The notes under the pieces: model-generated
Told to the model about the DNA's origin: nothing
Database searches by the model: none
The model's input: only the letters and a program-made list of their open reading frames with translations
In this document: one piece after another, positions 50,383-61,671 of the stretch
Layout: each line of letters opens with the position of its first letter
How positions within the stretch are numbered: the stretch's first letter is position 1
NCBI RefSeq assembly: GCF_003286085.1
Contig: NW_020825288.1
Location: 12,648,001 to 12,712,000, forward strand
Origin: Drosophila persimilis
Taxonomy: Eukaryota; Arthropoda; Insecta; Diptera; Drosophilidae
Direction: 5' to 3'
Length of the DNA stretch: 64,000 nucleotides
Program-made: the position numbers and the translations under genes

Positions 50383-51280
50383 GAGGATAGCTTATCAGTA
50401 TGGAACCGGACTGCCACTGATATGACCAGTACAACACGTATCCGTGATACGTTACGCAGGATATTAAATATACCTATAACAACTACAATGGAGTATAAGA
50501 TACACTGTGATAGCCTTAAATATGTTTCAAAGTAAGTACATATATCGGCCCGTCTGTTAGGTCTTTCCATAACTCCACTTTCAAACCTAAGGATTAGTAG
50601 AATGCATAAATATATTGCGGTTACGGAAGATATATACATAACTTGTAAACGCGTTTTCGATTTTGATAATTATCCAGCAGTTGAACTGCTTTACGAGTCA
50701 TAAGCAGTCGATAAATCCAAGAAGCAGTATATTTCAAATGCAAGCAGTTAATTTTTCAAGTAGAGACCAGTCGAGAAAGCAGTCGAGCATCGACTGGAAG
50801 ATCTATAATCTCCAATCTAATTTCTAATTTTGTTATCCAATCAGTTACTAGAATTTATAGAATAGATCATGTGCCTAAACAGTTCATTATGATCCAATGT
50901 CTATTTGTTACCTATGATGGGGAGATATTGTAAACCCTCTGGTTATGTTTCTTATATGTACATTGAACATACATATTTACAATACATTGTTTCAACTGAA
51001 AACTTATATAACAAACGATATCACCCACCCGTACCATACTCAGGGCATGCAGGCAATGTCAAGTCCTTCCACGTCGATCTTGTTATTTATTTCAATTTTA
51101 TACCTTTTATGGATCGCCCAATCGACCAACTCGACCCAATGACTCTCGTTCATTTGATGGATGCCGCTATAGAGAATGATTCTTCTTCTCAAGATATACA
51201 TATATTTTAAATGGGAATTTACTAAATTTTCAAACTATATTTTCTTATATTGCAGTAATAAAGGCACATTGAAAAGCTGA
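50383..51280 (+). CDS. eIF4EHP: eIF4E homologous protein (4E-HP), last two coding exons
   Basis: Exon A (50383-50531), after the acceptor TTTCGCTTTGCAG, reads EDSLSVWNRTATDMTSTTRI then RDTLRRILNIP and MEYKIHCDSLKYVS. This is the C-terminal cap-binding fold of the 4E-HP branch of eIF4E (human 4EHP has the matching IWNKTASD...RIRDTLRRVLNLP...MEYKTH pattern). It ends at a GTAAGT donor. An intron of 724 bp follows (50532-51255, acceptor CTTATATTGCAG). Exon B (51256-51280) adds NNKGTLKS and a TGA. 4E-HP binds the mRNA cap without eIF4G and represses translation with partners such as Bicoid or Brat. The upstream exons (cap-binding tryptophans and N-terminus) were looked for by eye on the plus strand and not found in this window. 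The gene therefore probably starts left of it, with Syx1A nested in its intron. A partial duplicate is less likely, because the splice sites and the stop are intact. Confidence 0.85.
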
Positions 51281-51690
51281 AATTCAATGAATAACTATAA
51301 ACCACAAAAGAGAAACAAAAACAATAATTTTACAAACAGATAATACAAGTCACTAGTAAACGAACCAGCAAAGACAACAGCAATAGTATCAAAAGCTACG
51401 AACACACACCAGACCACACCACACCACACCACACCGCCCCTACAGTGAGTGAGTGAGCCTCAGGATCAGGAGGATCATCATCATAACATCTGGATGCACT
51501 TCGGAGCTCCTCACCATCACCACGGAATCCCCATGAACAGCATGACAAATTATATTTAAGCGCTAATAAGACAAATCTTTGTATTTTTAAATGAGACCTT
51601 ACAAAGTGTGTGTATATATGAAACGCAATGAATATTTTAGTTTGTATGTATAAAGTTTTAAATTAGGCCTTCATTCCCTCAATTAAAGAT
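51281..51690 (+). other. eIF4EHP: eIF4E-HP 3' UTR
   Basis: A-rich trailer after the stop, with tandem CACAC/CCACA units (51415-51440) and a likely ATTAAA polyadenylation hexamer at 51682-51687. The 0.8 kb between here and the SMC1 stop is the gap between convergent genes. I see nothing else in it. Confidence 0.55.
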
Positions 51691-52457
51691 CAAAGTTTTA
51701 CATTCGACACTCCCTTTATTTCAAAAAAGATTGCTTCCCACAGACATGACACGAAACGACACATATTCTCATGCCTTGTATTGTAGCCTTATATCGATTG
51801 TAGTAACCAATAATCATAGCCATCAGAATCCGTTCCGTTCCCTTGCCACAGAAACAGCAACACACACATCCAAAAGCACACCCACTAGCTGATACTGTAT
51901 TCATCTGTTTGCAATGATTATTTTACAATTACTGATAAACACCGAAACTGAGTAATCAAATTGTTTGTTTTTGTTCTTGAAGAAATACACAAAAAGTTTT
52001 TTACATGAAGAAAAAGAAAAGAAAAAAGAGAAAACTTAAAAGCAAAAAACCCAGTTGTTTTACATATACTTTTACCCATCACCTACAGACGCATCCAACC
52101 TACATGTATATGCCTACACATCTACAGTTCAACTATCTTTCGTTCCCAAAAACTTCCTCCTTCGTGGAGAGCAAGACGCCCAATAAAGGAAACTATTAAA
52201 GTTGCAGACACTATTTTTGAAATACCTCTGAAAATAATTATTTTGATTGGTTTAAGTAAGTATTGAAACAAGTCCACACAATGTTTTGAGGCAGTCCGAG
52301 AATTGTGTGTGATGTGTAATGTGGATTCTGTTCATCAGCGAGAACTCTGATCATTAAATTTGTCCCAAGAATAAATGAGAGAATTAAAAATCTTCTATAT
52401 TATAGACCTTATATCGATCGAATTCTGAAACCCCGAAATAATTACATGTTTACTGGC

Positions 52458-52463
52458 TTTATT
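52458..52463 (-). terminator. SMC1: SMC1 polyadenylation signal
   Basis: AATAAA on the minus strand, about 70 bases after the SMC1 stop codon. It is the nearest canonical hexamer. Confidence 0.7.
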
Positions 52464-52532
52464 ATTGGAAATTCGCGACCGGTAGTGCCTATAATTAATA
52501 TCTTATATTTAATGTTAGCCAAAATATGTTCG

Positions 52533-55500
52533 CTAGTTGTCCTCGTAGATGGTCAAATCCATAATATAGACATTTGATATAAGACAATCTCCCTCCTGCA
52601 AAAGAAAACAAAAAGTACCATGCAATATAGTAAATCATGAAGAGAGTCAAGTCAGTTTGGAAAGTATTCAGTACTCACCGCTGGCGTGATGCCCACAAGG
52701 GCATCCGCATGGCCGTAGAACTCTTCCTTGAGGGATATGACAATCGTCTGCAGATTCGTGGTGTGATCCCTTATGTACGAGGCAACCTTGCCAATATTTG
52801 TGTTGTCCAAGGCGGCATCGATCTCGTCGAGCACAAAAAACGGCGCTGGTTGATAGCTAAGCAGAGAAGATTAATCAAATTGCAAGTCGGAAGAGATCAA
52901 TGGATTGCCGCTCAGGGCTTACCTGTGGGTGGAGAAGAGTAGTGCCAAAGCAGCAATGGTTTTTTCACCGCCACTCAAGTTGCTCATCGGCTGGAAACGT
53001 TTGCCTGGTGCCACGCAATTGTAATTGATGCCATCCAGATAGGGTTCTTCGGGATTATCGGGTCCGATGTAGGCCTGGGCCGCTTCGTTGCGAGCCAGTT
53101 TCTTGTAAATCCCATCGATGGCATCGGAGATGTGCTGACAGCATTGAACAAACCGAGAGGAGCGCTCGTTCTTCACCTTTTCGAAGTTTGCCTTGGCCTT
53201 TTTGGCCTTTCGTCGGGCATTCTCGAACTCCTCGTTGGTGGATTGAACTTTCTCCGTGACGGCATCGAGCTTCTGCATTGCCTTCATATTTGGTGTCTGT
53301 ATGCGCTCCAGGACATCCAGCTTACCCTGCAGATCCTTCTGTAGCTGTTCATTGGCCTTTTTGAAGGCGGAATCATCCTTAAGTTTGGTAAATTCGCGGG
53401 GCAGCGATCGGTAGTCGACTTCAATACTAAAACAAGCACACACGATTTGAATCAATTTTACCAGAAAATAGGAATGTATCCACTTACAGATTATCCATCG
53501 TCATGGACATGGTGCTATTGTCCGCGTCGCTACCGCGCACTGCATCGTCCAGCGAGCCACGCAACAAGGGAACCACAATACAATCGGTCTGTGGTGGGAT
53601 TAAAAATATAATTGAATTGTTTAAATGAATTGAAATGCTTTCATTTTGTCACTCACTTTGGCCTGCAACAGTATATTCTGGCGTTCGTTCTTCTTGGCCT
53701 CAATCTTCGACTCTACGGAGGACATTTGGCTGCCAACGTTGTGTATTTCTTTGGCCAAGTTGGCCACGTCTCGACGAGCCTTGGAGATGTCCTCTTCCAT
53801 ATCGTCGACCGCCTGCTTCTTGGACTGCTTATCCTGCTTGAACTTTTCCATCTTGTCCTTGTCCTCATCGATTTCTTTGAGATAGCGCGCCTCTGCCGTC
53901 TTGAGGCCCTCCAAGGCATCCTCCTCATCCTGAACGCTTCTCTCCCAACGCTCAACGTTCTCTGTGAACCAAAACATTAGATGGAGTACTTGATTTTAAA
54001 TGTGAAATACATGCTTCGAGTGTCCTTTTGCTTCTCAAAGTCCAGCTGAGAGTTAATCGCATCGACCTGCTGCTCGAATTCGGCCCGTTTCCGTGCCCTT
54101 TCCTGCTGCATGACCAGCTCGCGCTCTTCGTACTGGCGAATATTCTTCACACCCAGGCGGCGGCAGAAGGCGGTAAATACTTTGTCCTCCACATTGTTCA
54201 TGTTCTCCTTGATCTCCTGGATGTGCTCCTCGCGATTCTGCATACGTCGCTCGATTTCACTGATTTTTGGCTACAAAAGAAACGGACACTATAATGCAAA
54301 ACAGTTCAAACCCAGAGGACAAGTGGGGCGCATCAACTTACACCAAAATCATCCAGTTGGCTTTGCACTTGGGCCAGTTGATTGTCGTATTGACCAATTG
54401 ATTTCTTGGATGACTCCAAGTCGACCATACTATACTTGAGGCGGTTTTCCAGGCCCTTGATCTGCGACTCCACCGTCGCCAGCTCGCTCTGTTTGCGTGA
54501 CTTCTTCACCAGCTCCTTGAGCTCCTCGTTGAGTCGCTCTTTTTGCATCTTAAGCTGTGCCATGTGCTTCTCATCCCAACGCTTCGCCTTGCGCGCCAGA
54601 TCGTGGCTGCCTCCGGAGATGAGGCCAGACTTTTGATAGAATGTTCCGTCCAAGGCGAGGGCATCGAAGCGCGATCGATCGATCTCGTAGGCCACCTTCA
54701 TGGCATCCTCGGGCGTCTCACACACCAAAGCGTTGCCGGTGGCAAACAGCACGGCGCGTTCAATCTCCTGAGGCTCGAACTTCAGCACATCGAAAACCAG
54801 TCGCACGTTGCGCGGCTCGCTGATGTTGCGCAGGCGCTCTTTCAGGGGCTTCACTTGTAGGTAATCAAGCGGCAGAAAGGTCTCAACCTCCAGCATTTGT
54901 TCTTTCAATATCTGCAAAGGAAAAGGCTGTCAATAAATAGATTTCCTTAAGAGGGGGTTCCAATGGATGCAAACCTGAATGCAATGGCGCGCCGTCTTCT
55001 CTGAGTCCACAATGATGGCTTCCATGAACTTGCCCAGAACTTTGGTGACGGCCACGTTGTAGCGTTTGTGGGTGGGCTGACACATGTTGATCATGCGATC
55101 ATAGACGCCCGGCACCTGCTTCTTGAAGAGCTCCACGACCTCTTGTTTCTTCTTGCGCCGCGCATCCTCGTGCTTGTCGCCCTTCGCGTCGCCCAATTGT
55201 TCACGCACATTCTCCAGCTCACGTTGCTTTTCGGCAATCTTCTCCTTAGAGCTGCCCACATCTCGGCGCAGTTCGTCCTTGATGCGATTCTGTTCTTCGA
55301 GGGCTGCCTGCGAGGATTTGATGTGATCCATGAGCTTGTCTCGTCGCTTGACTGCCTCTTCGCGCTGTAATGTCAGTTTCTTGAAGGACTCCTCGACGGA
55401 GGCTCTGCGGTTCGTTTCGCCATCAAGTGTGTCCTGCTCGGATTTCTGCTCACGATTCACCGAATCCAACTCTGAGCGATACTGTGTGGCTGTGGCCTCG

Positions 55501-56900
55501 GCCTCCTGCTTCAGCCGGTCGTACTCCTGCACGAGACCCTCCTCCATGTTCACACTCTTGCCGCGGCGCTGCGACTCGTTCTCGATCTCGTCCTCAAAAC
55601 GCTTTTTCAACTCCTCGATATCGGCCAATTGCTTCTCCAGCTTTCGGATGTCCTGCTGGTGGGCGTTGTCCGCCTCGCGAGCCGTCTCCAGGGTCTTTTG
55701 CAACGAAATCAGTTTCTTCTTACAATGGGAGACCTTCTCCTTGGCCTTGATGTACAGCGGTCGTCGTTTGTTCATTTGAGTTTCGAATTCGCGAATCTCC
55801 TGATCTATTTTCGCCAAATCGCGTGTAATTTTTCCAGCGTCTTTCTTCCTCTCGCGCAGCACTTCGTCGGCGGCTTCCTTGCGCTGCTCGACGGCCTTTA
55901 CTTCTAGTTGCTTCACCTCCATGTCGGCTATATACTTTTGGATATCCTTCTCCACGTGGAACAGACGAAACAGTTGATACTCCACTTGTTTGTCGTTCTG
56001 AAAGGTACAATATTTATGTCAGACAAGAAGTTTGAGGCTCTTTGGATGCGTACATATTCATTCTGTAGACGTGTATAGCGCTCGGCTTCCATTTTCTCGT
56101 GTTTGGCCTCTTTACGCTCGGCTGCTATGCCCTTCTTCTTTTGGTAGGTAAACTGAGTCTCCTCCTCGGCCACTATCATTTCCTGCTTCAAGCGATTGTA
56201 GTCATCCTTCAGCAGGCCGGAACTACCGAAAGAAACAACAACAGTTACGGAATTAGAGATACCTGAAAAGACGGTAACCTACCCACTGATCTCCTCAAAC
56301 AATGCTGTGCGCTCTTTTGGTGTCTTCATGGCAATGTTCTCGACAGCTCCCTGGAAGACCAGAAAGTTCTTTGCCTTCACATTAATCCCAATCTTTTCCA
56401 GCTTGTTCAGGTATGTGCTACTTGAAACGCTCTGAAGTTACAATGAGATTAGCCATTATTCATATGGATAAATGCTGAGGGGGTTTCTTTCACTTAAGTA
56501 CCTCTCCATTGATACGGTATTCGGAGGAGCCACTGATGACAGCGCGCTGGAAGTCCATATGCTTCTCCTCGTTCAATATAAACTTTGCCGTCACGTAGCA
56601 GCTTCGGGCCACTGGCTTGCCAATGGAGGAGCCGTGTATCAGATCGTTCAGACGCTTTACGCGAAGGCTTGAGGTCTTCTCCCCCATCACAAAACTGATG
56701 GCGTCCATGAAGTTAGACTTGCCCGAGCCATTGGGTCCAATAACAGCGTTAAACTGCTTCAGAGGACCCACAACAATGTGGCCGCGGTAGGACTTGAAGT
56801 TTTCCATCTCAATCGACTCCAGAAACGCAGTCTCGTCATCTGGCTTACGCACCGGAGGCGCTGCCACTCTGTGGGTGACCTCATCGTCCTCGTCGGCCAT
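52533..56900 (-). CDS. SMC1: SMC1, cohesin core ATPase (11 coding exons)
   Basis: SMC1 pairs with SMC3 and Rad21 to form the cohesin ring that holds sister chromatids and shapes chromatin loops. Coding exons, in transcription order: 56900-56502, 56431-56283, 56222-56054, 55997-54975, 54911-54342, 54270-54015, 53961-53657, 53588-53488, 53426-52923, 52856-52679, 52595-52533. They total 3717 nt, 1238 residues plus stop, equal to the fly family length. Walker A is GPNGSGKS (about 55-62). Coiled coils flank a hinge (roughly 515-690). The ABC signature is LSGGEK (about 1141-1146) and Walker B is FFVLDEID (about 1165-1172). All introns are short and GT-AG, except the one after exon 6, which only fits the frame as GC-AG. 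The start is the first ATG, giving an acidic MADEDDE N-terminus. It converges on eIF4E-HP and lies upstream of Hsp68 in the same orientation. Confidence 0.96.
53962..54014 (-). other. SMC1: Probable GC-AG intron of SMC1
   Basis: Transcript sense: ACTCGAA|GCATGTATTT ... GGTTCACAG|AGAACG, a 53-base intron. This junction gives DTR-K-NVERW in frame. The GT three bases further on (GCAT|GTATTT) would place the next exon in a frame with an immediate stop. No other GT fits. Confidence 0.7.
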
Positions 56901-58920
56901 ATTTTCAATTCAATTAATTAATTAATTAAATTAATTAAAATTATCCACGAAAAATAACAAATAAAGCGCGAAATTAATGTTTTTTCGCTAGAGATGTGCA
57001 AAGTACAGTTCGCTGTGTTCGATAGTTCGCTGTGAATGGTAAATATCGCTACGCCCGTTATGGTCGTTTTCCACTACACTTTGACCCAGACGGCAATGTC
57101 GACCCCAGGGCTGGGTAGTTCCCCTTGCCCGCCAAATATAGACAAAAAAGGAGACATACTACTTCTCGGGACATCAAAACTAACAACAACAAAGAAAATC
57201 ATAAACAGACGGCTATCAAGTGGGTGAAGCTTGGGTGTTATCACTTCGCGCGCCCGCCCTACCTGTGACCAAACACAACGTTCATTTTGGCTACCCTCTG
57301 CTGGAACGGTAACGGCTGGCCTAATCCATGGCTTACGCCACGCGTCCTCCCTCTATTTTAAATTTAATGCATCATACTTCAATATATATCCAAGCTTTAA
57401 TAATTATAAATTGACAATTTCATCTTTCTCATTAATAAATAGCTATACTCAGAATTATCACTAACCAAAAAGAAACACCAAAACGTTCGACACTAAGGCA
57501 AACACGGAAATAACTGCTGAAATTTCGTTTAACCAACAGGGATACCCTCACCCATTCGTAATGGAGTATGTGTAGATGAGTGGATCCAGTCTTACGGGAG
57601 TTAATTTAACTCGGGCCCCTACGGAGACTTAACCTACCAAGAGCTCTTGTTAAGGGTCCCCGGGACATAAACAATAAACAATATTTTCCACAAATCGCTC
57701 GACCAAATACGGTGGACTGATGGGACCCCCGCGTAACCCGCTAAGGGTTAATCTTCTGGAACTGACCAGCTGATCGCAGATTTAGGTTCGTGAAAGGTGT
57801 TGGTGTTTTTACATATCATATTTTTTTTCAATGGCCAAGATTTTACGTTAAACGTTTTAAGCTAATACTAAATACAGAATAAAGGACAACACACGGAACA
57901 AAATAACATTTAATGTGGAACGGTGTTTGGAGTGTTTAAGTTCAATAACGTGGGCGATCGCTGGCCGTGGCCGGTCAGCCCTAAATTTATCTAGGTCCGT
58001 GTATACGTGTGCGCGTGTGTGCGTGTGTGAATAGGGTTTCGGGGTTTTTACTTGGTAAAAGAGACCAAACGTGTGGCACGCACTGGACGGCGATGCAACG
58101 ATCGTGCGGTGTGGCTAGAATCGCCCTGGCAGCTCACTCGTCCTCTTTCACCCTCCCCCTTCACACGTCCCGCGCTACTTGGCTCACACACGCGCAACTG
58201 GAACGAACTCACTCAGGTCCCGTTGTACAGTCTTCTTCTCTGCAGTCGACTTTCTCGGACTCCAGTGTTCCTCTCCAGGAAATCTTCTGGCCCGGTTCTG
58301 AAGGCTATATTCCTTGCCGGCTGTTTGTAAAATTTTCTGCATTACAACCTATTTTATCGCCCGCCTTTTCTGTACTCACTTCACTCTGTCTGTTTTATTC
58401 ACAAAATTTCAGATCTCGACGTTACTCCGTCCACGCTCCACGATTTCCATAATCCAATCCACGTTTTCTAATATTTTCACTCCTATTTATCCCTTTTTCC
58501 CTTACTAATAATAAAACTAATCCTATTCTCTTCCTTATATCCCCAGTAACGGCTCCAGCTCCCCCCGATGTCCCCTTACACCATCGAGCCTCCCTGGACT
58601 TCCGCTAGATGGCGCGTCGCCCTCAGCCCTGGCCACCTATCGTTCAGGTGGGACTGGAACAATTATTCGAATAAATAATTATTATTTATTAGGGGAAAAA
58701 CATGCTTCGAATTTGCGGTATACGAATCAATTGTGTACACAGAATCCTCAAAAACACTCATTGATGTCAGAACCGAAAGAAGCTAGCGAAACTGGAGAGA
58801 TATCCGGCATCATCAACAATACACCAAAATCACCGCTCAGTTCTATAACCAATTTGGATACTAGTAACTCTCGATTCATAATTTTCTCATGTCGCGATTG
58901 GCAGAAGCATGAGCAGCAAT
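56901..58920. other. Spacer between SMC1 start and Hsp68 3' end
   Basis: The first 150 bases are the AT-rich SMC1 leader and promoter area (TTAATTAATTAATTAAATTAA next to the ATG). The remainder has mixed composition: GC-rich patches (57240-57350, 57600-57770), a TG run (58008-58028) and a pyrimidine-rich zone (58130-58650). A CTCF-like motif lies at 58602. Short ORFs show no family features. The patchy composition could reflect an old transposable-element insertion, but no terminal repeats or coding remnants could be shown. Confidence 0.5.
58602..58615 (+). promoter_or_regulatory. CTCF-like motif
   Basis: CCGCTAGATGGCGC fits the Drosophila CTCF recognition pattern (AG[A/G][T/G]GGCGC core with an upstream C-rich half). 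It lies between SMC1 and Hsp68. A single match by eye, binding not shown. Confidence 0.4.
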
Positions 58921-58974
58921 AAGCTCTTAACAATTAACAACAAATCTCTGTTTTCATTAGGAATAAATCAACAA

Positions 58975-58980
58975 TTTATT
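58975..58980 (-). terminator. Hsp68: Hsp68 copy A polyadenylation signal
   Basis: AATAAA on the minus strand, about 94 bases after the stop codon, in an AT-rich trailer. Confidence 0.75.
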
Positions 58981-59073
58981 AAACCAAATTCACTAAACTA
59001 AACTAAAATAATTTATATTAATATTTGGCTGAGATTGAACTAATACTGAGTTATGTGTAGATTATGACTAGAT

Positions 59074-61002
59074 TTAGTCGACCTCCTCGACTGTGGGTCC
59101 ATTGTAGCCACCGTTGGCGAAGCCTCCGGCGTGCTGGCCGCAGTTGGGGGCCTGCGTACCATCTCCGGTACCTCCCTGCTGATGCATCTTCGTCATGATG
59201 GGGCTGCAGAACTGGGTGAGCTCCTTCAGCTTGTACTCATACTCCTCCTTGTCGGCGGTTGTGTTGCCGTCGAGCCACTTGATGATCTCGCTGCACTTCT
59301 CGAGCACACTGCTCTTGTCCGACTGGCTGATCCTGTCGCCCCCATTGTCGGCGGCCTCCTTCACGCCGAACACGTAGCTCTCCAGCTGGTTGCGGGCAGC
59401 GATCCTTTGGCGGTGCTTCTCGTCCTCCTCGGCGTACTGCTCGGCCTCGCTGAGCATGCGATCGATGTCGGCCTGCGAAAGGCGACCCTTGTCGTTCTTG
59501 ATGGTGATGTTCTTGGCATTGCCAGTGCCCATTTCTTTGGCCGTGACGTTGAGAATGCCGTTGGCGTCCAGGTCGAAGGTGACCTCAATCTTGGGGACGC
59601 CGCGGGGTGCCGGAGGGATGGCCGTGAGGTTGAAGGTTCCCAGCACATTGTTGTCCTTCGTCAAGGCACGCTCGCCCTCAAACACCTGCACAGTTACGGC
59701 AGGCTGGTTGTCTGCGTAGGTGGTGAAGGTCTTTGATTGCTTGCACGGGATGCGGCTGTTGCGCTCGATCAGCTTGGTCATCACTCCGCCAGCGGTCTCG
59801 ATGCCGAGGGAGAGCGGCGACACGTCCACGAGCAGCACGTCCTTGATCTGGCTGCTCTGGTCGCCGGACAGGATGGCAGCCTGGATTGCGGCGCCGTAGG
59901 CCACAGCCTCGTCTGGGTTGATGGACAGGTTGAGGCTCTTGCCATTGAAGAAGCTCTGCAGAAGGTTCTGCACCTTGGGAATGCGTGTTGATCCGCCCAC
60001 CAGGACGATGTCGTCAATCTTGCTCTTGTCCATCTTGGCGTCGTTCAGGGCCTTCTCCACGGGCTGCAGGGTATTCCGGAAGAGGTCTCCGCATAGCTCC
60101 TCGAAGCGGGCACGGCTGACCTTTGTGTAGAAGTCGTGTCCCTCGAACAGGGCATCCACTTCGATGGTTGCCTCAGTGCTGGAAGACAGCGTTCGCTTGG
60201 CCCGCTCAGCTGCGGTGCGGAGACGGCGCAGGGCACGAGGATTGGAGCGCAAGTCCTTCTTGAACTTTCGCTTGAACTCCTCCGCCAGGTGGTTCACCAG
60301 TCTGTTGTCAAAGTCCTCGCCACCCAAGTGAGTGTCTCCGGCAGTGGCGCGCACCTCGAACAGCGATCCTTCGTCGATGGTCAGAATAGAGACATCAAAA
60401 GTGCCGCCACCCAGATCGAAGATCAGCACATTGCGCTCCCCCTTGAGATTCTTGTCCAGGCCATATGCCAGAGCTGCTGCCGTCGGCTCGTTGATGATGC
60501 GCAACACGTTGAGGCCGGCGATGGCTCCGGCATCTTTGGTGGCCTGGCGCTGGGAGTCGTTAAAGTACGCTGGCACTGTGATAACTGCGTCGCGCACTGA
60601 GGTGCCCAGGTACGCCTCGGCCGTCTCCTTCATCTTGACGAGCACCATCGAGCTGATTTCCTCCGGGGCAAAGCGCTTCACCTCGCCCTTGAACTCGACA
60701 CTCATCTTTGGCTTGCCGCAGTCGTTGACCACCTTGAAGGGCCAGTGCTTCATGTCATCCTGGATCTTCGAGTCGTCGAACTTGCGCCCAATCAGGCGCT
60801 TGGCGTCGAACACACTGTTCTTCGGATTCATCGCCACCTGGTTCTTGGCGGCGTCTCCGATGAGGCGCTCCGAATCGGTGAATGCCACATAACTGGGCGT
60901 TGTGCGGTTGCCCTGATCGTTGGCGATTATTTCCACCTTTCCGTGCTGGAAGACACCGACGCACGAGTACGTGGTGCCCAAGTCAATGCCAATGGCCGGC
61001 AT
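59074..61002 (-). CDS. Hsp68: Heat shock protein 68 (Hsp70 family), copy A
   Basis: A 642-residue intronless Hsp70-family chaperone, cytosolic and nuclear, with ATP-driven binding of unfolded proteins. The nucleotide-binding domain spans about 1-385, with the three family signatures IDLGTTYS (6-13), [14 protein letters not shown] (about 195-208) and [14 protein letters not shown] (about 333-346). The substrate-binding domain and helical lid follow, then a Gly-rich tail and the EEVD terminus that docks TPR co-chaperones. Residue choices ([44 protein letters not shown]) fit Hsp68 better than the Hsp70A/B genes. The neighbourhood with SMC1 and Syx1A is that of D. melanogaster Hsp68 (95D). It lacks introns, as heat-inducible Hsp70 genes do. 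Copy B, 2.7 kb away, faces it head to head. Confidence 0.9.
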   Translation of the reverse strand: MPAIGIDLGTTYSCVGVFQHGKVEIIANDQGNRTTPSYVAFTDSERLIGDAAKNQVAMNPKNSVFDAKRLIGRKFDDSKIQDDMKHWPFKVVNDCGKPKMSVEFKGEVKRFAPEEISSMVLVKMKETAEAYLGTSVRDAVITVPAYFNDSQRQATKDAGAIAGLNVLRIINEPTAAALAYGLDKNLKGERNVLIFDLGGGTFDVSILTIDEGSLFEVRATAGDTHLGGEDFDNRLVNHLAEEFKRKFKKDLRSNPRALRRLRTAAERAKRTLSSSTEATIEVDALFEGHDFYTKVSRARFEELCGDLFRNTLQPVEKALNDAKMDKSKIDDIVLVGGSTRIPKVQNLLQSFFNGKSLNLSINPDEAVAYGAAIQAAILSGDQSSQIKDVLLVDVSPLSLGIETAGGVMTKLIERNSRIPCKQSKTFTTYADNQPAVTVQVFEGERALTKDNNVLGTFNLTAIPPAPRGVPKIEVTFDLDANGILNVTAKEMGTGNAKNITIKNDKGRLSQADIDRMLSEAEQYAEEDEKHRQRIAARNQLESYVFGVKEAADNGGDRISQSDKSSVLEKCSEIIKWLDGNTTADKEEYEYKLKELTQFCSPIMTKMHQQGGTGDGTQAPNCGQHAGGFANGGYNGPTVEEVD

Positions 61003-61495
61003 TTTCTGTGTGTGTGTGTGTGTGGCTTCTTCTGTATTTCTTTAACAATTTATTGTTGCCGGGCTGCTTCTGCAATCCCTCGTTTGCGATTTTTATTCTG
61101 TTGAATTTTACTTGTATTTCAATACTTTTATCTAATTTCTGGTTTCACTTTTACTTGTTGTGTAGAGTTTTCGGTTGTAACCGTCACTTTCGCTTGCTTT
61201 GCTTGTTGTGTTGTTGCTTGCTTGAATTGAAATGTGCAGGGGTAGCGAACGGCGCCGCTATTTATACTCCCGGCCAGTTTGAGATTCCCTTGCCAGAAGA
61301 GGGGAGAACGTTCGCGATGATTCGCGAAGTTTCGCGAGAGTGCGAGTGAGATAACCGTAGTGTCGAAAGAGGGGAATGTTGTGAAAAGTGAAAAACGTTC
61401 GCTATGCTACGAGAGAGTGCGAGAGAGATAACAAGAGCATGTGTACGGGGAAATGATGTGAACTGTAGGGTATGGAAAATTCAAGAATAATTAAG
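60676..61495. repeat. Left arm of a large inverted repeat (Hsp68 copy A 5' part)
   Basis: Reverse complement of 63181-64000 (paired coordinates sum to 124676). By eye no difference was seen through promoter, leader and the first 109 codons. Similarity ends abruptly at 61495/63181. The true inner extent of the arm into the gene is unknown, because the right arm is cut by the window edge. Confidence 0.9.
61225..61430 (-). promoter_or_regulatory. Hsp68: Hsp68 copy A heat-shock promoter
   Basis: On the minus strand, a TATAAATA box at 61266-61259 sits about 30 bases before a likely start near 61231 (CATTTCAATTCAAGC, like the hsp70 leader start). A perfect three-unit heat-shock element (GAAacTTCgcGAA) is at 61334-61320, a second GAAcgTTC at 61313-61306, and CTCTCTCG GAGA-factor sites at 61410-61428. 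This is the layout of rapidly induced, paused fly heat-shock genes. Confidence 0.85.
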
Positions 61496-61671
61496 GGGAA
61501 GCGTTAACGTAGGTCAGTGCTGCCTCGCATATATTAAACAGCCGCACCAGTCTACTTTTAAAAATTAGGCTAATTTATCATCAAAACCGTTAACCGATAT
61601 TGAGCAGATTTTCTGAGATTTTTTTAGATAGTTCGATATGTTAGAGAAAAAGTGAGGAAAAAGGTAAAGGT

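Noticed and set aside
50905..51210. Plus-strand ORF of 101 codons within the 4E-HP intron
   Set aside because: It lies between well-formed splice sites of 4E-HP, shows no homology I recognise, and has AT-rich intron composition.
57230..58690. Possible solo LTR or retrotransposon remnant between SMC1 and Hsp68
   Set aside because: The composition is patchy and foreign-looking, but I could not find matching ends, a target duplication, a primer-binding site or coding remnants. A repeat-library search would decide.
59131..59736. Plus-strand ORF of 201 codons opposite Hsp68, and similar ORFs opposite SMC1 and Syx1A
   Set aside because: These are antisense shadows caused by the codon bias of the real genes. 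Long antisense ORFs are usual opposite Hsp70 coding regions.
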